64,000 nt of DNA from Paraburkholderia fynbosensis (GCF_902859935.1 NZ_CADIKI010000011.1:1-64000), one strand, 5' to 3'; counted from the stretch's first letter, positions 17,230 to 26,529 are shown. Notes: generated from the letters alone by a model not told the origin. Numbers and translations: made by a program.

Positions 17230-17855
17230 TGTTGTGATCGTGGTGTTCGTTAGATGGACGGGCGGCCGTGTGGGCGGGAGAAAGGCGGCGAGTGCGCCGG
17301 CTCGACAAAAATATAAACCGCTGGCACCCGTGTCAGCAAACGAAAACATCTCGGCGGACGCGGAGAAAAAGTCACAAGAGACGCGCTGGGCGGCGCACAG
17401 GGACCGCTCGTCTACTTGCCGGCAAAGCCACTAAGCTGACCAACCGGAAGCATCGTTTCTATGTCGCCGTGCGTGTCCCGTGCTCACCGCGATCATACTT
17501 AACCCGTCTGCTCCACGTCTTCCCATGGATTCCGGCCCGCGCGTGGGCCGCCCCGTTTTCCCGGTGCCGGTACGCCGGGGGCGTCGCGGGTATTCGGGTC
17601 TGGGTCGGACTCATCTGGCAGCTGTCGAGCCCACCACCGCCGATCGCGGCGCGGGAGGTTAAACGCCCGGTCTCAGGGTCCCGCAGTCGCAAGGTAGCGC
17701 CGGCAAAGAACTGAAGCTTCCGTGTGCGGCGCGTCCAGCGCGTCGCCATCTTCCTGTTGGCACTCGCGCATCAGCTGATCGTTGTCCTGAATGTCATCCG
17801 GTACGTGCAATGGACGCCCGCCTGTAGTGTGCGTTGTCCGGATTGAGAAGACTTA
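17230..17855. other. Intergenic stretch without recognisable gene
   Basis: About 620 bases between the SDR and the beta-lactamase remnant. Several short open frames exist on both strands, but none has a ribosome-binding site plus a recognisable motif. A plus-strand stretch near 17740-17810 encodes a hydrophobic run (VAIFLLALAHQLIVVLNVI) without a start. I could not assign it. Confidence 0.5.
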
Positions 17856-18248
17856 CGCTGCCAAACTGACTGCCTTGCAGGATGGCAGCTACTTGGCCGT
17901 TGCGTCCAATAGGGAAATGTTGCCCCTGACCTTCGCCCATGACGCGAGCGTTGCCGTGAATGTCTTGCTTACCGGTCCGAGTTCAAACGATGTGTCACGC
18001 GTGACAGGCTGACGGGTTCGCGGTGCCGCGATCCCGTAGCTGAACACGTACGACTGTCTCGCGACAGAGATGCCGACTGCCATCCCGGGAATGCGGTATT
18101 TCTCTATCACCGGCCGTACCGCGGAGTCCGCCACGCTCTTATTCCTCGAAATATTGGGGAAAATCGAACCAAATCGATCCAGCGTTATGCGTCTCGTGGC
18201 GACAGTTTCTTCCGGCCTGACAGTTTCTTCCCGCCTATGTGTGTCCAC
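17856..18248 (-). pseudogene. AmpC-type (class C) beta-lactamase fragment
   Basis: The frame encodes VRPVIEKYRIPGMAVGIS, then FSYGIAAPRT and FELGPVSKTFTATLASWAK. These match the N-terminal region of class C beta-lactamases. Three defects are visible. The SxxK nucleophile Ser is Pro (GPVSK instead of GSVSK). A TAG at 17889-17891 falls where a Tyr is usual (K-stop-LPSCK). The frame ends at TAA 17853-17855 after about 130 codons of a ~380-residue protein. No signal peptide is visible. It is a decayed remnant without predicted activity. Confidence 0.75.
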
Positions 18249-18582
18249 AGCCGGCCACGCGGCCGTTGACCCGCAAGACAGCCGGGTCGTCGTGCGTCAG
18301 GGCCAAAATCGGGGCGCACCCGCGCCACGCCGATCCGGCTGACGTCCCGGGCATGACGCATGCGCAGTCCCAGGCGCAGGTGTTTCCCGTTGCGTTCCTG
18401 CGCGCACATCATGCCAGAGCAGTTGCTCTGAGATCAGGGTCGGCGGCATTCCGCACACGCGTTCGTCATCGCCCCATACATTCGATTTCCATCCAAGGCG
18501 TCCTCTTCCGGAGTGTCTTCTGCCGCTTCATGCGGCAAGAACTGCGGTGGTGGAAGCCACAATCGTTCTCTGGAGAAATGCG
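18249..18582. other. Intergenic region upstream of Mn catalase
   Basis: About 330 bases with no supported gene. The last part (18571-18576, GGAGAA) is the catalase ribosome-binding site, and the promoter must lie here. I see no clear -35/-10 pair. Confidence 0.4.
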
Positions 18583-19467
18583 ATGTTTGTGCACAATAAA
18601 CGGCTTCAGTACACGGTGCGCGTAGCGGCGCCCAATCCCGGTCTTGCGAATCTGCTGCTTGAACAGTTCGGTGGCCCGCAGGGAGAACTGGCTGCAGCGT
18701 GTAGGTATTTCACACAGGCGGTAAGCGAAGACGACCCCGGCCGGCGCGACATGTTATTCGACATCGCGACCGAAGAACTCAGTCACCTGGAAATCATCGG
18801 TTCGATCGTCGCGATGCTCAACAAGGGCGCGAAAGGTCAGCTTGCAGAAGGCGTCGAGAAGGAAGCCGCGCTTTACCGTTCGCTCACCGGCGGCGGCAAC
18901 GACTCCCACACCACGGCGCTCCTGTACGGCGGAGGCCCGGCGTTGACCAACTCCGCGGGTGTGCCGTGGACCGCCGCTTACATCGACACGATCGGCGAGC
19001 CGACCGCGGACTTGCGATCGAACATCGCCGCGGAAGCGCGCGCGAAAATCGTCTACGAGCGTCTGCTCAATGTGACCGATGACCCGGGCATCAAGGAGGC
19101 CCTTGGTTTTCTGATGACCCGCGAGATTGCCCATCAGAAATCATTTGAAAAAGCCTTGCATTCGATCCAGCCGAATTTCCCGCAAGGCAAGTTGCCGGGC
19201 GTTCCCGAATTTACCAACGTCTACTACAACATGTCCGATGGCGAGGACGCCCCGCGTGGTCCGTGGAACGATGGACCGGGATGGGACTTCGTCGACAAGC
19301 CGCAACCGGCAGTCGACGGCGGCGACGGCCTCGCGAGCGTTCAGGTTTCGGAAAAAGAACTCGAGGTGTTGGGCGCGATGGCGGCGCGCACGGCTTCCGC
19401 GACCGAAACCGACCCGGTCACCGGCGCGGACCTGGGCGCTGGACAGAATGCAGCAGCAGCGCAATAA
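18583..19467 (+). CDS. Manganese catalase
   Basis: A 294-aa non-haem di-manganese catalase that dismutates H2O2. The metal ligands expected for the family are visible: Glu35 (GPQGELAAA), Glu65 and His68 (ATEELSHLE), Glu151 (AAEARAKIVYERLL) and His184 (REIAHQKSFEK). The ATG at 18583 is chosen because GGAGAA lies 6 bases upstream and MFVHNKRLQYTVRV is the family's usual N-terminus. It is followed by a phasin gene on the same strand, in a run of stress-type genes. Confidence 0.95.
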   Translation: MFVHNKRLQYTVRVAAPNPGLANLLLEQFGGPQGELAAACRYFTQAVSEDDPGRRDMLFDIATEELSHLEIIGSIVAMLNKGAKGQLAEGVEKEAALYRSLTGGGNDSHTTALLYGGGPALTNSAGVPWTAAYIDTIGEPTADLRSNIAAEARAKIVYERLLNVTDDPGIKEALGFLMTREIAHQKSFEKALHSIQPNFPQGKLPGVPEFTNVYYNMSDGEDAPRGPWNDGPGWDFVDKPQPAVDGGDGLASVQVSEKELEVLGAMAARTASATETDPVTGADLGAGQNAAAAQ

Positions 19468-19486
19468 AAGCACCGAGAGAGTAGTG

Positions 19487-19518
19487 ACCGTCGCCAGAAG
19501 AGCGATTCCGGCGACGGT
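19487..19518 (+). promoter_or_regulatory. Hairpin between Mn catalase and phasin genes
   Basis: ACCGTCGCC and GGCGACGGT form a 9-bp stem with a 14-base loop, 20 bases after the catalase stop. No U-tract follows, so it may stabilise the catalase mRNA or attenuate read-through. Confidence 0.4.
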
Positions 19519-19620
19519 GCATGGTCTCGAAGTCACCCGCACAGCACGAATGGCGCGACGGGGTCGCCCGGACGATGCCGTATTACGACGCTGTGCACGC
19601 CCAACTATAGCGGAGCCTCT

Positions 19621-20133
19621 ATGCACCTTGATATTGCCGATCAGCTTTCCTCGCGTCGACGTGACGCTGCCGTGAAAGCGGCCTTCGATTGCAACAACGA
19701 AGTTTTCGACGGGATCACCAAAGTTGTTGAGCTCAACATACAGACAGTAAAAACATCATTATCCGAGCAGCAAGCGATGGCCGACGCCGCACTTTCTGCA
19801 CAGTCGCTCAGTGAAGTGGTCGATCTCCAGTCCCGGCAATTCCCGGCTGCCGTTAAAAAGACGTTTGCTTATTGGCGGCACGTGGAAGATATCGCTGCGC
19901 AGACCGGTATCGGGCTATTCACTGCGATGCAGACTCACTTTGGCGGCGCGCTCAGGACGCTCGCCGAAATGGCCGACGTTGCGCCCGGCACGGTAGCCAC
20001 TCAGGAGGGGCTCGGCAAGTGGAGTCTGTTCGTGATGGGGCAACCGGCGGTCGACGCCGCGCAGCCGGGCGTCATCGTAGATAGTTCGGGCAAGGTCGTT
20101 TCTTCGGGCGAGGTGCGCAGCGACCTGCACTAG
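19621..20133 (+). CDS. Phasin family protein
   Basis: A 170-aa phasin-like protein. The N-terminal 100 residues (VKAAFDCNNEVFDGITKVVE, LQSRQFPAAVKKTFAYWRHV) form the amphipathic helical domain of granule-associated phasins. The tail is hydrophilic and ends near VDSSGKVVSSGEVRSDLH. Phasins coat polyhydroxyalkanoate granules. Stand-alone copies near stress genes, as here beside Mn catalase, are common in Burkholderiaceae. RBS GGAG lies just before ATG 19621. Confidence 0.85.
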   Translation: MHLDIADQLSSRRRDAAVKAAFDCNNEVFDGITKVVELNIQTVKTSLSEQQAMADAALSAQSLSEVVDLQSRQFPAAVKKTFAYWRHVEDIAAQTGIGLFTAMQTHFGGALRTLAEMADVAPGTVATQEGLGKWSLFVMGQPAVDAAQPGVIVDSSGKVVSSGEVRSDLH

Positions 20134-20285
20134 CATCGGATCGGCGCCCGCCAACGGGCGGGCCTTTACCCGGCCTTCGCTACGCGGCTGCGACGAAGCG
20201 GGCCGGCGCAGGCATGGGAACGATCGTTGCGCTTGGCTGGTAGCGGTCCTATGCCAACGCCCAACGCCAACAGCGAGAGAAACCC

Positions 20286-20810
20286 GTGAATTCCCAACCC
20301 GAAAACCATCAATGCCCGGACGAACCGACCGGTGGCCCCGACCGCTTTCAAGACGCGGTGCCGGTTCGCGTGCTCGTTGTCGATGACTCCCGCCCATCGG
20401 CAGACGCGCTCAGCGCTTACCTGCAGGCCGGCGGGATGAGCGTTCGGACCGTCTATCACGGCTCCGACGCGTTGAGAGAAGCCAGAGCGTGGATTCCTGA
20501 CTGCATTGTTCTGGATGTTGCCATGCCTGGTTTATCCGGCATAGGCGTCGCGGCGGCGCTCAGGCGGATCGAGGCGACTGCGAAAATACCGCTTCTAGCC
20601 TTTACCGCGTTCGATACCGCCGATCACGTCCGCGAAATGAAGGAGGTCGGCTTTGACGCTGTTTGCCGCAAGCCAGCTGAGTTAAGCCAGCTCGAAAACA
20701 TGATCTTCAGGCTGGCTGGCCATGAAGCCGTCTATGGCTTTCCGGTGGTGCCGGCCGCGGCGCAGCTTGTGCCGCCGGGTTTGGGGCTTGACACACTCGA
20801 GCGACATTAG
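20286..20810 (+). CDS. Receiver-domain response regulator (no output domain)
   Basis: A 174-aa protein with a single CheY-like receiver at residues 27-145. The acidic pair Asp33/Asp34 (VVDDSRP), phospho-acceptor Asp77 (CIVLDVAMPG), Thr107 and Lys129 (CRKP) are intact. The final 30 residues are non-conserved. No DNA-binding or enzymatic domain follows and no histidine kinase is nearby, so its partner is elsewhere. GTG 20286 is preceded by GAGAGAAA. Confidence 0.85.
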   Translation: MNSQPENHQCPDEPTGGPDRFQDAVPVRVLVVDDSRPSADALSAYLQAGGMSVRTVYHGSDALREARAWIPDCIVLDVAMPGLSGIGVAAALRRIEATAKIPLLAFTAFDTADHVREMKEVGFDAVCRKPAELSQLENMIFRLAGHEAVYGFPVVPAAAQLVPPGLGLDTLERH

Positions 20811-21010
20811 GGGTTGCGTCCTCCGCTGCGGCGCGGGGGCATCAGCATTGCCAATGTGTCCGGCAGAAGCGAACGCCTCTTCACGACGAAGCGTCGATTG
20901 CGACCTTGCGCATTGCTGGTTCGTCCGCCACCGGGCATATGAGTTGCTCGACATCGGGTCGGCTGCGGCATTCCGGCCGGGAGCCAAACGGCATCAACCA
21001 GGAGACAAGC

Positions 21011-21547
21011 ATGGAAGCGACAAATCAGGACAATGTAGAGACAGGATCCGGTTCGGGGGACGCGTTGGCCATGCTCGAGGCAGACCATCGCGCGGTCGAA
21101 AAACTTTTCGAGGCGTTCGAGAAAGCCGCTGACGACGGCCTTGAAGCGAAGGCCGCACTCGCTCAACGCGCGTGCGAAGAGCTGTCGATTCACACGATGC
21201 TCGAAGAGGAGCTGCTTTATCCGGCCGCTCAGGAGGCGTTGCCGGACAGCGACAAAATCGACGTCGAAGAAGCGTATGTGGAGCACTTTCTGGTCAAGAC
21301 CCTGATCGCGAAGTTCGAGACCATGAAGGCGGGCGACAAGGGCTTCGACGCAACCTTCAAGGTGATGAGCGAAATGGTGGGCCATCACGTCGAGGAAGAA
21401 GAGGAAGAACTCTTCCCGGAACTGCGCAAGTCGAAATGCGATCTGCGCGCGCTTGGCGACAGGATCGCGAAACGCAAGGCCGAGTTGCAAAGCAAGCTCG
21501 ACAGGGCGGGCAGCAAGTCGGTGGGCGACAAGACCGCGACGCGCTGA
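21011..21547 (+). CDS. Hemerythrin HHE-domain protein
   Basis: A 178-aa HHE cation-binding protein. His26 (EADHRAV), His61 with the acidic HTMLEEELLYP, EHFLVKTLI and GHHVEEEEEELFP supply the repeated His/Glu ligands of a di-iron four-helix bundle. The ATG at 21011 is chosen from the GGAGAC immediately upstream. The Lys-rich C-terminus (DRIAKRKAELQSKLD) is an extended helix. Likely roles are oxygen, NO or iron sensing or storage under stress. It lies 53 bases before recQ. Confidence 0.88.
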   Translation: MEATNQDNVETGSGSGDALAMLEADHRAVEKLFEAFEKAADDGLEAKAALAQRACEELSIHTMLEEELLYPAAQEALPDSDKIDVEEAYVEHFLVKTLIAKFETMKAGDKGFDATFKVMSEMVGHHVEEEEEELFPELRKSKCDLRALGDRIAKRKAELQSKLDRAGSKSVGDKTATR

Positions 21548-21600
21548 GTTTTACAGCGCAACAGCCTTTCTCGCACGCAAACGGGAAATAGAAAACATCC

Positions 21601-23349
21601 ATGACGCTAGAGCAGCGGCTTCGCAGCATGCGCAAGACGATGCGTGACATGTTCGGCATTGCCCGACTACGCGCTGGTCAGGAAGACATCATTCGCAGCG
21701 TGCTGGAACGGCGCGACACGCTGGCGACGATGCCAACAGGCGCCGGCAAATCCCTCTGTTACCAGTTGCCGGCATTGCATCTCGACGGCACGACGCTGGT
21801 CGTGTCGCCGCTCATCGCCCTGATGAAAGATCAGGCGGACAAACTGCTGGCTGCGGGCATCGAGTGTACGTTGGTCAACAGCACATTGCGGGAGCGCGAA
21901 GAACGGGAGGCGTTGCAACGCATTCTGGATGGCAGGAGCGGCATCGTATTCGTCACCCCGGAACGGCTCTCGCAGCCCGCATTCATGAAGGTATTGCGGG
22001 CGGGCGGAACGCAAAGCGTGGGGCTGATTGTAGTCGACGAAGCGCATTGCGTCTCGCAATGGGGCCACGACTTTCGGCCAGCGTTTCTCGGGATTGCTGG
22101 CGCGGTCAAGGCGCTTGGCCAGCCACCGGTACTCGCTTTGACCGCGACTGCAACCCAGCCTGTGCTCGACGATGTCACACGTTCGTTGGGATTGCGTGAT
22201 CCACGCATCGTCCGCACGGGCACGTTGCGGGAGAACCTGCGTTATCGCGTCGTGCAGGTCAGCGTGGGCGGCGGTAAAGACGGTGGCGAGCGGGCCGCGC
22301 AGGCCAAGCGCGAACAGTTGCGGGAGGTGATCGCGTCGAACGCGGGGAGCGGCATTATCTACACAGCGACGGTACGCGATGCCGAGGGCATTCACGCGTG
22401 GCTCGCGCAGGCGGGGGAGTCAGTGGCGCTCTACCACGGCAAGCTGACTCCGAGCGCGCGGGACGCTGCGCAGGACGCGTTCATGTCAGGCTCGGCGCGG
22501 CTCATGGTCGCCACCAACGCGTTCGGCATGGGCATCGACAAAGCCGATATCCGTTTTGTGGTCCATTATCAGATGCCGGGCAGCCTTGATGCCTATTACC
22601 AGGAAACCGGACGCGCCGGTCGCGATGGCGAACCCGCCGACTGCGTGCTGCTGTTCGATCTGAACGACCGGCGCATCCAGCAGTTCTTTCTCGCTGGCAG
22701 GTATCCAAGCGTCGAACTGGCGCAGCGCCTGTACGACACGCTCGCGGGCCGCTGCAAAGAGACGGGCGCACGCGCCACGTTCGTCGAACTCAAGGACGCG
22801 CTGCCCGACGTGGGCCGCGGCAAACTGGAGGTTGCGCTCAACATGCTGGTCGATGCGCGCATTGTGGCGCGCGACCGGCAGCGGCGCTATCGCCTGCGAG
22901 CGCGCGACGGTGCGCGAGATAGCGCGCACGAAGCGGTGGCGAAAGCCGCGGGGCAATTCGAAGCAAGGAGCGTTCGCGACAAGGAAACCCTGCAACAGAT
23001 GATCGATTATGCGCAGAGCGGTCAATGCCGTTGGCGCGTGATACTGGCGTACTACGGCGACACACCGTCGATGCGCCGCTGCGGCGTGTGCGACAACTGC
23101 CTGAGCCCGCCGCAAATCGCGCCGGTGGAGCGGTCGATCACGGTGGGCGACGCATCGATCGACGCGGAAGTAGCCAATGGGGCATCGAAGCCGCAACCCT
23201 GGTCACCCGGCGACGCAGTGCGCGTGCCGAGGTTTGGCTCGGGAGAGGTGGCGCTCGTGAGCGGCGAGCAGGTCGCGATCGTGTTTCCGGACGGCAGGAC
23301 CCGGACATTCATGGCGAGCTATGTGAGGGCGGCACGGCGGCCGGTTTAG
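21601..23349 (+). CDS. recQ: RecQ-family ATP-dependent DNA helicase lacking HRDC
   Basis: A 582-aa superfamily 2 helicase. Walker A MPTGAGKS (residues 44-51), motif II VVDEAHC (DEAH at 146-149), FGMGIDKADIRFVVHY and QETGRAGRDG (motif VI) are present. The RQC zinc cysteines (first near 476, then CGVCDNC near 494-500) follow. The HRDC domain of full-length RecQ is absent. Instead the last ~45 residues (GDAVRVPRFGSGEVALVSGE) look like a small beta-barrel. It unwinds DNA 3'-5' during repair. This shorter form probably coexists with a housekeeping RecQ elsewhere. Confidence 0.93.
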   Translation: MTLEQRLRSMRKTMRDMFGIARLRAGQEDIIRSVLERRDTLATMPTGAGKSLCYQLPALHLDGTTLVVSPLIALMKDQADKLLAAGIECTLVNSTLREREEREALQRILDGRSGIVFVTPERLSQPAFMKVLRAGGTQSVGLIVVDEAHCVSQWGHDFRPAFLGIAGAVKALGQPPVLALTATATQPVLDDVTRSLGLRDPRIVRTGTLRENLRYRVVQVSVGGGKDGGERAAQAKREQLREVIASNAGSGIIYTATVRDAEGIHAWLAQAGESVALYHGKLTPSARDAAQDAFMSGSARLMVATNAFGMGIDKADIRFVVHYQMPGSLDAYYQETGRAGRDGEPADCVLLFDLNDRRIQQFFLAGRYPSVELAQRLYDTLAGRCKETGARATFVELKDALPDVGRGKLEVALNMLVDARIVARDRQRRYRLRARDGARDSAHEAVAKAAGQFEARSVRDKETLQQMIDYAQSGQCRWRVILAYYGDTPSMRRCGVCDNCLSPPQIAPVERSITVGDASIDAEVANGASKPQPWSPGDAVRVPRFGSGEVALVSGEQVAIVFPDGRTRTFMASYVRAARRPV

Positions 23350-23524
23350 CTTATCTGCGGCGGGTTGGGCTTTGAACCCGACGGCGGGGTAGGCCGTCGA
23401 AGGGCGGCCGGTGCAAGCGCCGCCCTAACTGAGCCGCCGTGATGGACAACCAGGCGGACTTCACTATGCAAACGCACGGCGTGACTTTCCGCACGGACGT
23501 AGCCGCGCCATCCTTCGCGGCGAC

Positions 23525-23833
23525 TTAAACGTCCCTAGCGATTGCTTTGCGCGCGGCAAGGCCTAGCCATGCGGTGATTCCCGAGCGGCCCACAATGCTC
23601 ACGGTCCGCCTCGGTCCGAGGACGATTGCGCCAACACATAACGCAAGGAGAAGCGTCACGCGCGGTGCTTCTGCCAACGAAGTCACGACGCCGGCCACAG
23701 TCGAGCGCGTCTGCCCGCGAACAGCCGGAACCGATGGTGGAGCACGGTTCGCTGCGAGCAACGCCTTGCGCGACGCCGCCATGCGCAGCAGGATGGCGGC
23801 CTGGGCCTCCCTGGAGGTACGTTCGTGGTTCAA
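23525..23833 (-). CDS. YqjK-like small membrane-associated protein
   Basis: A 102-aa protein read from TTG 23833, which overlaps the stop of the holin-like gene (AGTTGA) and is preceded by AGGAGG inside that gene. Residues 1-30 are a charged helix (NHERTSREAQAAILLRMAAS). One hydrophobic segment (APRVTLLLALCVGAIVLG) follows, then a basic amphipathic tail (ITAWLGLAARKAIARD). Order and shape match E. coli YqjK downstream of YqjD and YqjE. Sequence similarity to YqjK is only by pattern. Function is unknown; the E. coli operon is stress and stationary-phase associated. Confidence 0.65.
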   Translation of the reverse strand: MNHERTSREAQAAILLRMAASRKALLAANRAPPSVPAVRGQTRSTVAGVVTSLAEAPRVTLLLALCVGAIVLGPRRTVSIVGRSGITAWLGLAARKAIARDV

Positions 23834-24204
23834 CTCAGCGCCTCCTTCAGTGTGTCGAGATCGTCGCGGATTTCCCTCTGCAAAACATGAAGCGATCGAC
23901 CAGGTTTCTGCGACCGGACGACAACGAGGGAGACGATAGAGATGGCCAGCCACATCGCCGCAACGCCCCATACCACCTGAAGAAAATAGGGCGTTCCCCA
24001 AGCCGTCGCGATGACCGCGATGCACACAAACGAAAGGGTAAAAAGGCCGGCGACCGCGAGGGCGACAAGCGCGCTTAACTCGCGGACAAGGCGCTTGCGG
24101 GTCTCCTCCAGTTCGACACCGAGGAGTTCGCCATAATCGGTGGCCCGTTCGACACAGAATCTGCCGACGTTCCGCCACTGTGTGACTTTCGAACGCATGG
24201 ACAT
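23830..24204 (-). CDS. Phage holin family protein (YqjE-like)
   Basis: A 124-aa protein of the holin superfamily III (YqjE) type. A charged N-terminal helix (YGELLGVELEETRKRLVREL) precedes two transmembrane segments (LVALAVAGLFTLSFVCIAVI and VWGVAAMWLAISIVSLVVV) and a charged tail. Despite the name, chromosomal members are not linked to lysis. It is the middle gene of a DUF883-holin-YqjK-like operon; the next gene starts within its stop codon. Confidence 0.85.
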   Translation of the reverse strand: MSMRSKVTQWRNVGRFCVERATDYGELLGVELEETRKRLVRELSALVALAVAGLFTLSFVCIAVIATAWGTPYFLQVVWGVAAMWLAISIVSLVVVRSQKPGRSLHVLQREIRDDLDTLKEALS

Positions 24205-24307
24205 TCCGGGACTCCTCGGTATAGTTTGGTTCGCTAACGCGGCAGTGGCCAGTCAACCTCTGTTGTCTGTACCCCTGCATTCCCGCCGAAGTGTGGACGC
24301 CATCGTC

Positions 24308-24604
24308 CTACTCCCGGTCTCTCCAGTCGTCCCTTGAATTGCTGGGCCGCCCACGGTTCGCCGAACGTAGCGCGCCGAGTACAAAGCCGATGCCGGCAGC
24401 AATCGCCAGCGCAGCGAATGGCCGCTCCACAGTGCTTTCGCGAACGACATCCGCGATGTCGGCATAGAGTTGCTGTGCCTTTCCGCTCAACTCCCTGGCT
24501 TTGCCGCTGACTTGCGCGCCCGCGTCGCCCAGCAACTCGCCGGCGGCTTGCTGCACGTCGCCGACAGCCTCGCGTAGCGCTCCTTCTCCTTTAGTCGTTT
24601 CCAT
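24308..24604 (-). CDS. DUF883 family protein (ElaB/YqjD-like)
   Basis: A 98-aa protein. The hydrophilic N-terminal helix (LREAVGDVQQAAGELLGDAG) is followed by a C-terminal membrane anchor (PFAALAIAAGIGFVLGALR) and a charged end. This is the tail-anchored DUF883 layout; E. coli YqjD and ElaB bind ribosomes in stationary phase. It heads the three-gene operon transcribed leftward from about 24610. Confidence 0.88.
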   Translation of the reverse strand: METTKGEGALREAVGDVQQAAGELLGDAGAQVSGKARELSGKAQQLYADIADVVRESTVERPFAALAIAAGIGFVLGALRSANRGRPSNSRDDWRDRE

Positions 24605-24763
24605 TGCCTACTCCTTAAGTGGGTGCGATCGGGCCGCACAGGGAAATGCGTCTGCTTGCACAGTCGAGCCTTCGCTATTCGCACAACGTTCGCTCGATGG
24701 GCGGTACGCCATGCCAGGGGATGCGCAAAAGTCGGACCCGCCTCGACGGTCCGTCGCTCGGTG

Positions 24764-25072
24764 TCAACCCCTGGCACCGAGCGTAACGTCCGCGGATTCT
24801 GATTCGCGAGCTAGTCGCAGCACTTCGCCCGTTCCTTGCAACTGACTGCGGCCGACCACGTCGTCCGGACTTAGACTCCGGCAACACGCCGGACAGCCTG
24901 GCTTCATGGCGGCAAAGAGAACGTTCTCTCCATCGTATGTACCGGCGTGGGTCAACTTGCGCAGCCGCGCCTGATGCCCACCGGCTCGAAAAGCGCCCGT
25001 TTCTATCGTTTCGATAAGGGCTCCCCGATGTCCGCATGAGCATTCGACGTAGGTGAAGATCCGGGTTTTCAT
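24764..25072 (-). CDS. Small hypothetical protein with Cys clusters
   Basis: A 102-aa protein with an excellent RBS (GGAGGA) before ATG 25072. Two cysteine groups, CSCGH (near residue 11) and GCPACC (near 58), could form a zinc ribbon. The middle part contains RKLTHAGTYDGENVLFAAMK. I do not recognise a named family. It is divergent from the glycosyltransferase remnant. Confidence 0.6.
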   Translation of the reverse strand: MKTRIFTYVECSCGHRGALIETIETGAFRAGGHQARLRKLTHAGTYDGENVLFAAMKPGCPACCRSLSPDDVVGRSQLQGTGEVLRLARESESADVTLGARG

Positions 25073-25364
25073 GTTGGCCTCCTCCAGTCATCTCACATGC
25101 CGCATGAATCGGGCCACTCAGCCATCCCTCGATCCCTTGCTCGATATGAAATCCCCGCGCAGGACGCTGCAAGGAGCTGGCATAAGTTGTGCGAAAGGTC
25201 GGGGCGGCAATGTCTGTCGATGTGGCAAGACATCCCCATGCATAAGTCGTTCGGTCCGACGACGACGGGGGCCGAACGCGTTTCATACCGGTCGGCGGAG
25301 TTGGGAAATTGAGGCCGGTCGCCAGGAACTGAGCGGTCTGGAGCGAGAGGAACAGGAGAAGACC

Positions 25365-26057
25365 ATGCTCGGTGTCGTCATTCCAGCTCATAACGCAGCC
25401 GACTATATGGCGCGCGCGTGCGCTCGGTCATCGAGGCCGCACGGCATCCTGCGCTCGCTGGCGAACAGGTCAGAATCTTTGTGGTCCTCGATAGCTGTAC
25501 TGACACAACCGGTGACGTTGCCCGCGCACTCGACGCACATGTCCTACTTGTCGAGACCCGCAACGTCGGTGTCGCGCGCGACGGGGGCCGCTGCCGCGTT
25601 GGCCGAGCGCGCACGCTGGCTCGCGTTTACGGATGCTGACACTACCGTCGCGCCGGACTGGCTGGTCCAGCAGTTACTCTGCCGCGCAGACGCTGTCTGT
25701 GGCGTGATCAGTGTGACCGACTGGCGCGGCCATAGTGACGCCGTGCGCGAAAACTTCGTGACGACGTATCGCGATGCCGACGGTCATCGCCATATTCACA
25801 GTGCAAATTTGGGCGTGTCCGCAAGCGCCTATTCGCTGGTAAAGGGCTTTCAGCCGCTTGCAACGAACGAGGACGTTGCTTTGGTGGAGGCGTTGATTGC
25901 CGCCGGGGCGACGGTTGCATGGAGCGCCGCTCCCCGTGTGACTACCAGCGCCCGACTGGATTCCCGGGCCCCGGGTGGATTCGGCGATGCATTGCGTCAG
26001 GTGAGTCGCCGATTGGCGGCGAAAACTTTGAGCGCAACGGCTCGACTGTTCACTTGA
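25365..26057 (+). pseudogene. Glycosyltransferase family 2, frameshifted
   Basis: ATG 25365 follows AGGAGAA and begins MLGVVIPAHNAADY, the GT2 N-terminus. Coding then shifts frame near 25408-25415 into VRSVIEAARHPALAGEQ and FVVLDSCTDTTGDVA. It shifts back near 25570-25580 into ATGAAAALAERARWLAFTDAD (DxD motif) and continues to 26057. The two indels (about -1 and -2) add up to an in-frame loss of 3 bases, and both fall in GC dinucleotide runs. This is either a decayed gene or two sequencing errors. An intact product would be a ~232-aa soluble glycosyltransferase. Confidence 0.75.
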
Positions 26058-26183
26058 CTCGACATGTGCAACCTCACGCTTCAGGCCGTACGGACTTGCT
26101 GCGGTAAGTACTCGCAAGCTGTTTTTCCCGTTGACGCCTCGGCGGCATCCTGCGCGTCTATCGTGTTCGCGTCTTGTATCCGG

Positions 26184-26357
26184 TTACGTCGGATCAGGCT
26201 GGTCCTCGTCGACTTCCTCGCCGTCCTCTGACTCAAGCCGGGTGGTGCCTCCGGTCGCTGGTGGGTCGCTGGCGGGAAAGGTGTCTTCAACGGCCCGGTC
26301 GATATCGTCTTCTGACTTGTCGCTTGCGGAGTTTTCCTGCTTTGGGGTGGTGGCCAT
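26184..26357 (-). CDS. Small acidic hypothetical protein
   Basis: A 57-aa, highly acidic protein starting at MATTPKQENSASDKSEDD, with GGAGAC upstream of ATG 26357. The central motif DRAVEDTFPASDPPATGG recurs in small unannotated proteins of Burkholderiaceae and pseudomonads (recollection of the pattern, not a search). Function is unknown; it is probably disordered. Confidence 0.6.
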   Translation of the reverse strand: MATTPKQENSASDKSEDDIDRAVEDTFPASDPPATGGTTRLESEDGEEVDEDQPDPT

Positions 26358-26529
26358 TTGGGTCTCCGGTTCGATGGAATGATTTGCCAGGAGCAAGGCG
26401 TATTCCACGGACTGGACGCGTGCAAATTCGTTGAGACGGTCGTCATCTCGGCTGACCGCGTGAGTAACGTAATGTCACCTTCGTTTAGGTCGGCAAGCCG
26501 TCTGAGACACCGCATGAAGACCCCGCAGG

